From Methanocorpusculum sp. (lineage in GTDB: Archaea > Halobacteriota > Methanomicrobia > Methanomicrobiales > Methanocorpusculaceae), in the NCBI GenBank assembly GCA_029986975.1, contig DALTWR010000034.1, positions 1-7,709 of the forward strand: 7,709 nucleotides of DNA, written 5' to 3'. The notes beneath the pieces were generated by a model. The model was not told the DNA's origin. It searched no databases and was given only the letters and a program-made list of their open reading frames with translations. The position numbers and the translations under genes are program-made. This document shows, piece by piece, positions 1 to 5,925 of the stretch (within the stretch, counting starts at the first letter, position 1; each line of letters begins with the position of its first letter).

Positions 1-2
1 TA

Positions 3-1046
3 CCTACAGCGTTCGATGAAGTTCGATATATCAGAATAGGTTCAAGCAAAGTCAATGTCGCAAAATATCCTGAACGTGAATCCGCACTCTTTGACATCTT
101 ACGTAATGGACATCCCACAATATCATCAACTGAATCTGAATATCAGAATCTTACCTTCGGAAAACTCTTCACGTATTACGCTGGGCGCGGAATTACCCTT
201 CGTGAAGAAACATTCAAACAAAACCTTGGACTCCTCACAAAAAACAACAGATACAACATCCTGGCACAGCTGTTATCAGATGACAGCCATATCCCCATTC
301 GTGTATCCATATTTAGAGGAAAAACAAAAGCATCACCGCTTTTCTCCATAAAAGAATTTGGCAATACCTGTCTATTAAATTCCCTTGAAAAACTCATTGA
401 GTATGGAGATGTAATTAATCTAATCCAGACAGATGAACGTAATCGGGTGGTTGAACGCAAAGACGTTCCGCTTTTTGATTCCAGTGCATTTTCTGAAGCT
501 CTTATCAACGCATTTGTGCATAACAAATGGCTTGACGGAAACGCACCAATGATAACAATTTACTCTGACCGCATTGAAATCCTCTCGCGCGGGACACTTG
601 CACCAAAACAAACAAGAGAAGGATTTTACAATGGCGAATCTATCCCGGTAAACCAGAAATTATCTGATATTTTCCTTCAGCTGCATATCAGTGAGCGGTC
701 TGGAAGAGGAGTTCCAAAAATTGTATCAATCTACGGCAGAGATGCATTTGAGTTCAGAGAAAACTCTATTGTAGTTACCTTGCCGTTTACCAGAATCAAC
801 AGTGATGAGATACCATCATCAGGATTAACAGCAGAACACAATCAGGATAAACTTAATAAAACACAGGAAAGGATATTGAAAGAACTCAGAAACAATCCAA
901 ACATCACTCAGACAAAACTCATATCCAAACTTAAAATCAGCAACAGTACCGTATACAAAAATATCAGATACCTTAAAGAAAATGAATATATTGAAAGAGT
1001 TGGTTCTAATAAAAGCGGGTATTGGAAAATCATCGATGAGAAATAG
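3..1046 (+). CDS. AlbA_2/Schlafen-type ATP-binding transcriptional regulator, 5'-partial
   Basis: The frame is open without a stop from base 3 to the TAG at 1044-1046, giving 347 visible residues; the start lies upstream of the window. The first residues (PTAFDEVRYIRIGSSKVNVA) resemble the end of an AlbA_2 (Schlafen-like) nucleic-acid-binding domain, which often has a Y-(Y/I)-R-x-G-S-S signature. Visible residues about 150-260 resemble the HATPase_c_4 domain ('RecG C-terminal' family): ERKDVPLF at 151-158, EALINAFVHN at 165-174 (an N-box-like helix), and SGRGVPKI at 233-240 (a glycine-rich box). Residues about 284-347 form a winged helix-turn-helix (NITQTKLISKLKISNSTVYK then a basic wing). 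This order, AlbA_2, HATPase, wHTH, is common in archaeal and bacterial putative transcriptional regulators of unknown target. A GTG at 447 is internal and is not the true start, because strong family homology continues upstream of it. The gene looks AT-richer than the central genes. The family call is firm; the regulated target is unknown. Confidence 0.87.
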   Translation, partial: PTAFDEVRYIRIGSSKVNVAKYPERESALFDILRNGHPTISSTESEYQNLTFGKLFTYYAGRGITLREETFKQNLGLLTKNNRYNILAQLLSDDSHIPIRVSIFRGKTKASPLFSIKEFGNTCLLNSLEKLIEYGDVINLIQTDERNRVVERKDVPLFDSSAFSEALINAFVHNKWLDGNAPMITIYSDRIEILSRGTLAPKQTREGFYNGESIPVNQKLSDIFLQLHISERSGRGVPKIVSIYGRDAFEFRENSIVVTLPFTRINSDEIPSSGLTAEHNQDKLNKTQERILKELRNNPNITQTKLISKLKISNSTVYKNIRYLKENEYIERVGSNKSGYWKIIDEK

Positions 1047-1047
1047 A

Positions 1048-1065
1048 GTGTGATTTTCACCACAC
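1048..1065 (+). terminator. small inverted repeat after the regulator gene
   Basis: Two bases after the TAG stop, GTGTG (1048-1052) can pair with CACAC (1061-1065) around an 8-base loop containing TTTT. The stem is only 5 bp and no long T-run follows on the plus strand, so it is at best a weak terminator or mRNA 3'-end structure. It lies in the 69-base gap between two convergent genes. Confidence 0.25.
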
Positions 1066-1094
1066 CATAAAAACTTAAACCCGTATTGATTCGC

Positions 1095-1101
1095 AAAAAA
1101 A
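1095..1101 (-). terminator. T7 run downstream of the phosphopantetheinyl transferase gene
   Basis: The plus strand has seven A in a row, read as TTTTTTT on the minus strand, starting 14 bases past the TAA of the phosphopantetheinyl transferase gene. Archaeal RNA polymerase terminates at short U-rich tracts without needing a hairpin, so this is the likely 3' end of the thioesterase/transferase transcript. No stem precedes it. The role is inferred from position and composition. Confidence 0.5.
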
Positions 1102-1115
1102 TTTATTCAAGCAAA

Positions 1116-1823
1116 TTAATACACCCCGACCCGTTCAACAACATCCTTAATCGAAACAACCCGCACCTCTTTTTCAAACGAATCGGAAAGACCACAGGCC
1201 GTACATGCGTACTCATCATCAAACGAATACTCATGGAAATGCCACTCGTTGGAATCCACTGTCTGCTTTACTGAAATCACATCACCGTCCGGGAAAATCT
1301 CGAAATTCTTAAGTCCCAAAGAAAGCCCCAGACCTGTTGCCTTCATAAAACTCTCCTTCATCGTCCAGAGCCGGAAGAACTGCGTCTTCTGCTCATCAGG
1401 CGTCTTTCGGGCAAGAATAGACTCATACTCACCTGCGAAAAAGAACCGTCTTGCAACAGCAAGGTCGCACCTCGACATCTTTTCAACATCGCATCCGACA
1501 GCTGTTTTCGAGAACGCACACATTGCATATGTTCCCGAATGAGACTGATTAAACTGAATCTCCGGATAATCGATGAGGTACGGTTTTTTCATCGCACCGT
1601 ATCCAAGTTTCAGATTCTTTGAATCAACACTCAAATCCGAAAGACCAAACCGCAGAAGAAGCTCAACACCTAACGAGCGGTATTTTCCTTCCGGAAACAC
1701 AAACCGGTCAGTCTTTGCCTTTCGCTCGTCAGATACTGCTGCATAGGCTTTTGCATACAAGTCAGCATCAGCTAACGAAGATATGTCTAAAGCGTACATT
1801 CTGACCGGAAACTCTTCTGTCAT
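1116..1823 (-). CDS. Sfp-type 4'-phosphopantetheinyl transferase
   Basis: This family moves the 4'-phosphopantetheine arm of coenzyme A onto a serine of an acyl- or peptidyl-carrier protein, using Mg2+. The 235-residue product is the normal length for the Sfp group. Visible motifs in order are FPEGKYRSLGVELLLR at 43-58, FNQSHSGTYAMCAFS at 91-105 (CoA-binding His95), VGCDVEKM at 109-116 (metal ligands Asp112 and Glu114), and RLWTMKESFMKATGLGL at 151-167 (the W-x-x-K-E-S-x-x-K signature; Glu157 is the third metal ligand). All key residues are present, so it should be active. The first Met is followed by a second at residue 9 (MYALDIS, base 1799) that fits the usual family N-terminus better; neither start has a clear Shine-Dalgarno site. 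It begins 23 bases after the thioesterase stop on the same strand, so the two are probably co-transcribed. No carrier protein or synthetase is encoded in the window, so its substrate is unknown. Confidence 0.93.
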   Translation of the reverse strand: MTEEFPVRMYALDISSLADADLYAKAYAAVSDERKAKTDRFVFPEGKYRSLGVELLLRFGLSDLSVDSKNLKLGYGAMKKPYLIDYPEIQFNQSHSGTYAMCAFSKTAVGCDVEKMSRCDLAVARRFFFAGEYESILARKTPDEQKTQFFRLWTMKESFMKATGLGLSLGLKNFEIFPDGDVISVKQTVDSNEWHFHEYSFDDEYACTACGLSDSFEKEVRVVSIKDVVERVGVY

Positions 1824-1846
1824 TTCGTATCTGGTATCGTATGGCT

Positions 1847-2257
1847 TTACATCACCAGATATGATGCAGTTGTCCGCGAAAGAATACGGCCATCGGTTGA
1901 GCCTTCACGCACTTCAGCCTCTGCAAAGATTACCCGTCTTCCTTTCTTTGTGATACGGGCAACCGCATAGACAACGCCTTCTTTAACGCTTTTCAAAAAC
2001 TCAGTCGTCTCAGAGATAGTAGCAGCGTTTTCCGTCTCAGATAGTTCTGCGTGAATCGCCAGAGCAATCGCTTCGTCGCCTAATATGGTATAGAATCCGC
2101 CCTGCAGAACGCCTGCACCGTTGTGCAGTTTTTCGGTTACTTCCATCTTCAAAACCGCGGACGAATTGCCGTAGGAAACCGGCTCTATGCCGAGCGTTAC
2201 AAATGTATTATTCGCGTATGCGCCGACTTTAGTTATCTGTTCTGTGTATGGATGCAT
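1847..2257 (-). CDS. PaaI-type hotdog-fold acyl-CoA thioesterase
   Basis: The 136-residue protein has the single hotdog domain of the PaaI/YdiI (4HBT) thioesterases, which hydrolyse acyl- or aryl-CoA thioesters in the cytoplasm, usually as tetramers. The core motif is HNGAGVLQGGFYTILGDEA at residues 45-63: Asn46, the Gly-Gly pair and the acidic Asp61-Glu62 line up with the family catalytic region, followed by the central hotdog helix. The later part fits the paired strands (ISETTEFLKSVKEG at 81-94; GRRVIFAEAEV at 106-116, then a D-G turn and SRTTASYLV). One oddity is Gln52 at the place where the family usually has His of the H-G-G motif. The start at 2257 is supported by a TATA-like box about 27 bases upstream and no Shine-Dalgarno site, so the message may be leaderless. 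It is the first gene of a probable unit with the phosphopantetheinyl transferase. Substrate unknown. Confidence 0.88.
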   Translation of the reverse strand: MHPYTEQITKVGAYANNTFVTLGIEPVSYGNSSAVLKMEVTEKLHNGAGVLQGGFYTILGDEAIALAIHAELSETENAATISETTEFLKSVKEGVVYAVARITKKGRRVIFAEAEVREGSTDGRILSRTTASYLVM

Positions 2258-2280
2258 TTAGTTATAATTCGGTCTCTAAT

Positions 2281-2288
2281 AATATAAA
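2281..2288 (-). promoter_or_regulatory. TATA box for the thioesterase/phosphopantetheinyl transferase unit
   Basis: On the minus strand the 50-base gap after the transporter reads GATTTATATTATTAGAG; TTTATATT (2288-2281) closely matches the archaeal TATA consensus. Its centre is about 27 bases from the A of the ATG at 2257, the usual TATA-to-start-site distance, so transcription would begin at or next to the start codon. No Shine-Dalgarno sequence lies before that ATG, consistent with a leaderless message. Confidence 0.65.
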
Positions 2289-2307
2289 TCAGCAGGTAGA
2301 AGAGATT

Positions 2308-3642
2308 TCAAACCATCAGTCTGATTATACAAAGAGCCGCAAGAAGAGCAGGGACGGCAATTAAAATCCCGTACTTCACAAACGAAAGATAGGAAAACTT
2401 TACGCCCGTATCGCGCAGAATTCCCATCCACATAATACCCGCTAATGCTCCAAGCGGCGTTAAAATTGCACAAAGATTTGAGCCGGCAACAGACGCATAG
2501 AGTGACGGCATCAGAGACGCTGCCGGAGCGCTTTGAATAACGAAGGCAAACAGCACGCTCATCGGAATATTGTTGATGAGGTTCGCTGAAATAAACGAGG
2601 CAGCACCGTAGGTAAAGACCGCATCTCCGGCGGATAATAGTTCTGCGAGTGACTCAGTGATGCCGCATTCTGATAAGGCGAGTACGATGGTAAACATCGA
2701 GATGACAAACGGTACAAACTGCCAGGGTACACGTTTCGCCGCGGATGCAAGTTCATGAGGTCTTTTTCTTCGGACGAGAGACAGAATAAAAATGAATACT
2801 GCAAGACTTGCCGCCGCGGCAAGAGATATGAGCCACATATCAAGACCGATAAAGGAAGATACAGCGAGAAGAATGGTGCATCCAAGTAAATGAATCAGAC
2901 CGATGATAAGCGCCGGCTTATCTGATAAAAGAACTGCCGTTTCTTTTTCATCGAGCGGTTTAAGCGGTGCGGACAAGGTTTTTCTAAAGATGAGGAAAAG
3001 AATCAGAAACGCAGCAGCGGCTGATACGAGTGCTGGTAAAATCATCACAGATGCGTACTCTGCAAAGCCTACCGAGTACATGGATGCAAGATAGATGTTT
3101 GTCGGGTTTCCTATTACAAGCGCCATACTCCATGTATTTGCCGCGGCGAACTCAGCTAATACATACGGGATTGGATTAATCCCGGCATACTTTGCAAAGT
3201 AGCAGATAAACGGCGTAAAGGTTAAGATGATGACATCGTTCGAGGTAAAGACAGTAAGGATGGATATTACAGCGTAGAGTGTAAGAAAGAGTTTTATCTG
3301 CGAAGCGCCGGCAAACTTTACGGTCATCTGTGCAAGATAGCGGAAGAATGATATTTCATCTAAGAACAGCGACAAAAATGACATCGCAAAGAACAGAACA
3401 AGAATCTTTATCGGGTTTATGGCAGAGTCAGCGGTAAGTCCTTCGATAAGCGATGCCGGATTTATCAGTCCGGAAAAAAGGATAACAGCGGCTCCGGCAA
3501 TAGTTACCATCCAGTAGGTATTAAGGGTAACGCGCCCGAATCTGACCTTCGGTTTTATGATGATGGCGCAAATCATCGCTGCACAGGTAAGAGCTGAGAT
3601 GATAAGAAGAGCCGCGGCTGATGAATCCATTTGCTTAAGCAT
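2308..3642 (-). CDS. ArsB-like / SLC13-type ion transporter (IT superfamily permease)
   Basis: The 444-residue, very hydrophobic protein has about 11-13 membrane segments (roughly 10-29, 43-60, 79-98, 117-135, 160-185, 195-220, 244-264, 268-290, 308-325, 340-370, 385-405, 418-441) and no cleavable signal. It shows the two-fold pseudo-repeat of the ion-transporter superfamily (ArsB, NhaD, CitM, SLC13). The first half has TSNDVIILTFTP (133-144) and VIGNPTNI (176-183); the second half has NLINNIPMS (354-362) and GSNLCAILTPLGALAGIMW (387-405), which resembles the GSN/D-L-x-x-x-x-TP-(I/L)-G-(S/A)-L stretch of ArsB most closely. It therefore probably exports an anion such as arsenite or moves a carboxylate or oxyanion coupled to H+ or Na+; the substrate cannot be read from sequence. 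No arsR, arsA or arsC is nearby. The start at 3642 sits about 25 bases from a TATA-like element and has no Shine-Dalgarno site; Met5 (3630) is an alternative. It is divergent from the pyrophosphatase gene. Confidence 0.85.
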   Translation of the reverse strand: MLKQMDSSAAALLIISALTCAAMICAIIIKPKVRFGRVTLNTYWMVTIAGAAVILFSGLINPASLIEGLTADSAINPIKILVLFFAMSFLSLFLDEISFFRYLAQMTVKFAGASQIKLFLTLYAVISILTVFTSNDVIILTFTPFICYFAKYAGINPIPYVLAEFAAANTWSMALVIGNPTNIYLASMYSVGFAEYASVMILPALVSAAAAFLILFLIFRKTLSAPLKPLDEKETAVLLSDKPALIIGLIHLLGCTILLAVSSFIGLDMWLISLAAAASLAVFIFILSLVRRKRPHELASAAKRVPWQFVPFVISMFTIVLALSECGITESLAELLSAGDAVFTYGAASFISANLINNIPMSVLFAFVIQSAPAASLMPSLYASVAGSNLCAILTPLGALAGIMWMGILRDTGVKFSYLSFVKYGILIAVPALLAALCIIRLMV

Positions 3643-3656
3643 GATTCGCTGTTATT

Positions 3657-3671
3657 GTATATCAATTATAG
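3657..3671 (-). promoter_or_regulatory. AT-rich TATA region in the divergent gap
   Basis: The 105-base gap between the transporter and pyrophosphatase genes holds one AT-rich island. Read on the minus strand it is CTATAATTGATATAC, two overlapping TATA-like elements centred near 3667 and 3660. The first lies about 25 bases from the transporter ATG at 3642 and predicts a leaderless message. Because the island has TATA at both ends it could also serve the plus-strand gene, with a start near 3690 and a leader of about 55 bases. The plus-strand alternative is the weaker ATAAAA at 3708-3713. The choice between them is not decided by the sequence. Confidence 0.5.
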
Positions 3672-3733
3672 AGTGAGGGCGGCGTTTCCACAAACCCTTA
3701 TCTCTCCATAAAACCCATACATACACTCACTTA

Positions 3734-3740
3734 GAGAGGA
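3734..3740 (+). promoter_or_regulatory. Shine-Dalgarno site of the pyrophosphatase gene
   Basis: GAGAGGA lies 7 bases before the ATG at 3748 and fits pairing with the 16S rRNA 3' end. It fixes the start of the pyrophosphatase and shows this gene has a leader, unlike the divergent transporter gene, which has no such site. Confidence 0.75.
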
Positions 3741-3747
3741 ACACAAT

Positions 3748-5367
3748 ATGAATACCGTCTATATTTTAGGACATAAACACCCGGACACAGATTCAGTCTG
3801 CAGCGCTGTAGGGTATGCTGCATTTTTGAACAGAAACGGCGGAAACACATATGTCCCGGCCGTTTGCGGAAAAATAAACGCAGAATCAGCCTACGCCCTG
3901 CAGAAGTTCGGCGCAGAAGAACCCGTCTTCATCCCCAATGTTGAGCCGTCCGTACAGGATCTGAAAAATACCCACACTGAACGCGCCCTTCATTCAACGC
4001 CCGCGTTTGATGTCATTGAACTGATGGATAAAAACGACCTGCGAAACCTGCCAATCACTGATGATGACGGAAAACTGTTAGGAATCATCTCAGAATACGG
4101 TTTAGCACGTGCGTATGTTTCCAACACAAAAATGGAAACCTTATCGGTATCTCCTATCGAAGTTGATAACCTCGCGCGGATTCTGCACGGCAAAGTCTTT
4201 GTTAAATCGCAGGAAACCCTGAAAGGAACCGTCTATATCTCCATCGATGCACTTCACGTAATCCTCTCACGCATCACCAGTAAAGATATCGCAGTTGTAG
4301 GAGACGACGAGCCGACACAGCTTACCTTAATATCTGCAGGCATTGCAGCGCTTATCATCGCTGACTCAGCGCCCATAGGCGAAAGAGTAATCGCAGCCGC
4401 AAAAGAAAAAGGCGTTACCCTGATAGGAACTGATGCAGATGCATTCGGTACTGCAAAAATGATTCACTTAACGCTTCCGGCGAGAACCATGATGGCAACG
4501 GACGTTCCAACCGTGAGAATGGAAGACACCGTCGATTACGTCAAACAAATCGTCTCAACCACACGTTACAGAACAGCCTGCGTAATCGATGACGAGGGAA
4601 AACTCTTAGGCACCGTGTCCCGTAACTCTCTGATGGATGATGCCGCAAAATCTGTTATCCTTCTTGACCACAACGAATACAGCCAGGCAGTTGAAGGAAT
4701 CGAATCAGCTGACGTCATTGAAATCATTGACCACCACCGTTTAGGTGCAATGTCAACCTTAAAACCGATTCGCTTTACGATGGAGCCGGTCGGTTCAACA
4801 TCTACTATCATTGCCCGCCGCTTCTTTGAAGCAGGCATTATACCGGATAAAACAACCGCGGGCGTTTTGCTTTCCGGAATCCTTTCTGATACGCTCGGAT
4901 TGAAGATGTCAACTACATCAGCTGCCGACAGAGAAAACGCGGCAAAACTCGCTGAAATCGCAGGCGTTGATGTAGCCTCATACAGCAGCGAGTTAATCAA
5001 TGAAGGTATGTCTCTTGCAGGCGTTTCTCAGAGTGAACTGCTCGAACGCGATACAAAAGAGTTCACCCTTGCATCAAAGCGGGTTATCATTGCCCAGATT
5101 TTAACTCCGTCATACGAGTATGCAGCATCGCACCGTGATGAAATCTATGCAGCGCTCAAAGAAAAACTGGCGGCATCTCAAGGGCTTGATATCTATGTTG
5201 CACTCTATACCAGTGTTTCGGATATGGGTTCGGACATGTTCGCCGTTTCTGCAGATAAAGCGCTTTGCACCGCGCTTCACTGGGATTCGCCGCTCCATCT
5301 CGAAGGCGTTGTATCCCGTAAGAAAGACTTTGTTCCAAAGTTTGGAAGATTCCTTGAGATGAATTAA
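3748..5367 (+). CDS. ppaC: CBS/DRTGG-regulated manganese-dependent (family II) inorganic pyrophosphatase
   Basis: This cytoplasmic enzyme hydrolyses pyrophosphate to two phosphates, pulling biosynthetic reactions forward. It is 539 residues, far longer than the roughly 310 of plain family II enzymes, because a regulatory block is inserted in the DHH domain. Catalytic parts are GHKHPDTDS at 8-16 (His9, Asp13, Asp15 metal ligands), DHNE at 307-310, IIDHHR at 326-331, SGILSDT at 376-382 (Asp381), and the DHHA2 domain from about 410 ending in SRKKDFVP at 523-530 (Arg524, Lys525 phosphate-binding). The insert holds CBS1 (about 73-126, with LPITDDDGKLLGIIS), a DRTGG-like domain (about 137-246) and CBS2 (about 250-304, with ACVIDDEGKLLGTVS). 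In characterised CBS pyrophosphatases of bacteria, AMP and ADP bound to the CBS pair inhibit and ATP activates; the DRTGG-bearing type also responds to diadenosine polyphosphates. All catalytic motifs are intact. A good Shine-Dalgarno site supports the start. It is followed after 6 bases by the cyclo-ligase gene, so both are probably one transcript. Confidence 0.96.
   Translation: MNTVYILGHKHPDTDSVCSAVGYAAFLNRNGGNTYVPAVCGKINAESAYALQKFGAEEPVFIPNVEPSVQDLKNTHTERALHSTPAFDVIELMDKNDLRNLPITDDDGKLLGIISEYGLARAYVSNTKMETLSVSPIEVDNLARILHGKVFVKSQETLKGTVYISIDALHVILSRITSKDIAVVGDDEPTQLTLISAGIAALIIADSAPIGERVIAAAKEKGVTLIGTDADAFGTAKMIHLTLPARTMMATDVPTVRMEDTVDYVKQIVSTTRYRTACVIDDEGKLLGTVSRNSLMDDAAKSVILLDHNEYSQAVEGIESADVIEIIDHHRLGAMSTLKPIRFTMEPVGSTSTIIARRFFEAGIIPDKTTAGVLLSGILSDTLGLKMSTTSAADRENAAKLAEIAGVDVASYSSELINEGMSLAGVSQSELLERDTKEFTLASKRVIIAQILTPSYEYAASHRDEIYAALKEKLAASQGLDIYVALYTSVSDMGSDMFAVSADKALCTALHWDSPLHLEGVVSRKKDFVPKFGRFLEMN
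5356..5362 (+). promoter_or_regulatory. Shine-Dalgarno-like site inside the pyrophosphatase 3' end
   Basis: GAGATGA, one base off the GAGGTGA core, lies in the last codons of the pyrophosphatase gene, 11 bases before the cyclo-ligase ATG at 5374. With only 6 bases between stop and start, translation of the second gene is probably coupled to the first. Confidence 0.45.
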
Positions 5368-5373
5368 ACGAGT

Positions 5374-5925
5374 ATGGATAAAACATCTCTGCGTATCGAA
5401 CTAAAAGAGCGGCGGTTTGCCTTATCCGCTGAAAAACGGAAAGAGAAAAGCGAACGTATTGTAGAGTGTCTCATTCGCGAGACAAGCGGATTTTCGGTGA
5501 TTCTCGCATACGCTGCAAAAGAGCCGGAGGTTGAGACACTTTCCTACATCAGCAGGATGATTGATGCTGGAAAAACGGTAGCTGTTCCTATCATCGAAAA
5601 GGAGACACATACATTGAGGCTATCGCGGCTCACGAGTATTTCTGATTTGGAAATCTCAACATTCAATGTTCCGGAACCGGTATCTGCTGAGATACCAATT
5701 TCACCGAAGGATATCGAATGTGTGATTCTGCCGATGGTCGGATTCGACCGTAAAGGAAATCGGCTTGGCTACGGCGCAGGGTATTATGACCGATTTTTAG
5801 CGGCGAATCCGCACGTGAAAAAAATCGGGCTGGCATACGCCTGTCAGGAAGTTTCTTCTGTTCCGGCTGAAGAGTATGATGTGCGGATGGATATGATTAT
5901 TACGGAAGAAGGCGCGGTTCTGTAA
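5374..5925 (+). CDS. 5-formyltetrahydrofolate cyclo-ligase family protein
   Basis: The family converts 5-formyltetrahydrofolate to 5,10-methenyltetrahydrofolate with ATP, in the cytoplasm, recovering a dead-end folate. The 183 residues match the usual 180-200. The N-terminal helix LRIELKERRFALSAEKR (6-22) has the basic pattern of the family. VILAYAAKEPEVET (42-55) fits the substrate-side strand and E-V-x-T motif, and GFDRKGNRLGYGAGYYDRFL (123-142) is the strongly conserved nucleotide-binding signature. The C-terminal VPAEEYDVRMDMIITEEGAV also fits. It is the second gene of a pair with the pyrophosphatase. Methanogens mainly carry one-carbon units on tetrahydromethanopterin, so in a methanogen the real pterin substrate may differ or a minor folate pool may exist. 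The last 26 bases overlap the end of the convergent ATPase gene. Confidence 0.92.
   Translation: MDKTSLRIELKERRFALSAEKRKEKSERIVECLIRETSGFSVILAYAAKEPEVETLSYISRMIDAGKTVAVPIIEKETHTLRLSRLTSISDLEISTFNVPEPVSAEIPISPKDIECVILPMVGFDRKGNRLGYGAGYYDRFLAANPHVKKIGLAYACQEVSSVPAEEYDVRMDMIITEEGAVL

Noticed and set aside
55..351. 98-codon plus-strand reading frame
   Set aside because: It lies in another frame of the regulator gene, which is open from base 3 and has clear family motifs.
1..1046. Schlafen-like regulator plus DUF4143 ATPase as an anti-phage defence system
   Set aside because: They lie about 5 kb apart on opposite strands, separated by metabolic genes, and no effector is visible; there is no support for a joint system.
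1114..1123. ATTAATACAC near the phosphopantetheinyl transferase stop, resembling the 34-base repeat
   Set aside because: Only about ten bases match, with one base missing, and it overlaps coding sequence; most likely chance.
4566..5000. 144-codon minus-strand reading frame inside the pyrophosphatase gene
   Set aside because: The plus strand encodes a complete, motif-rich enzyme; the antisense frame has no recognisable domain or ribosome site.
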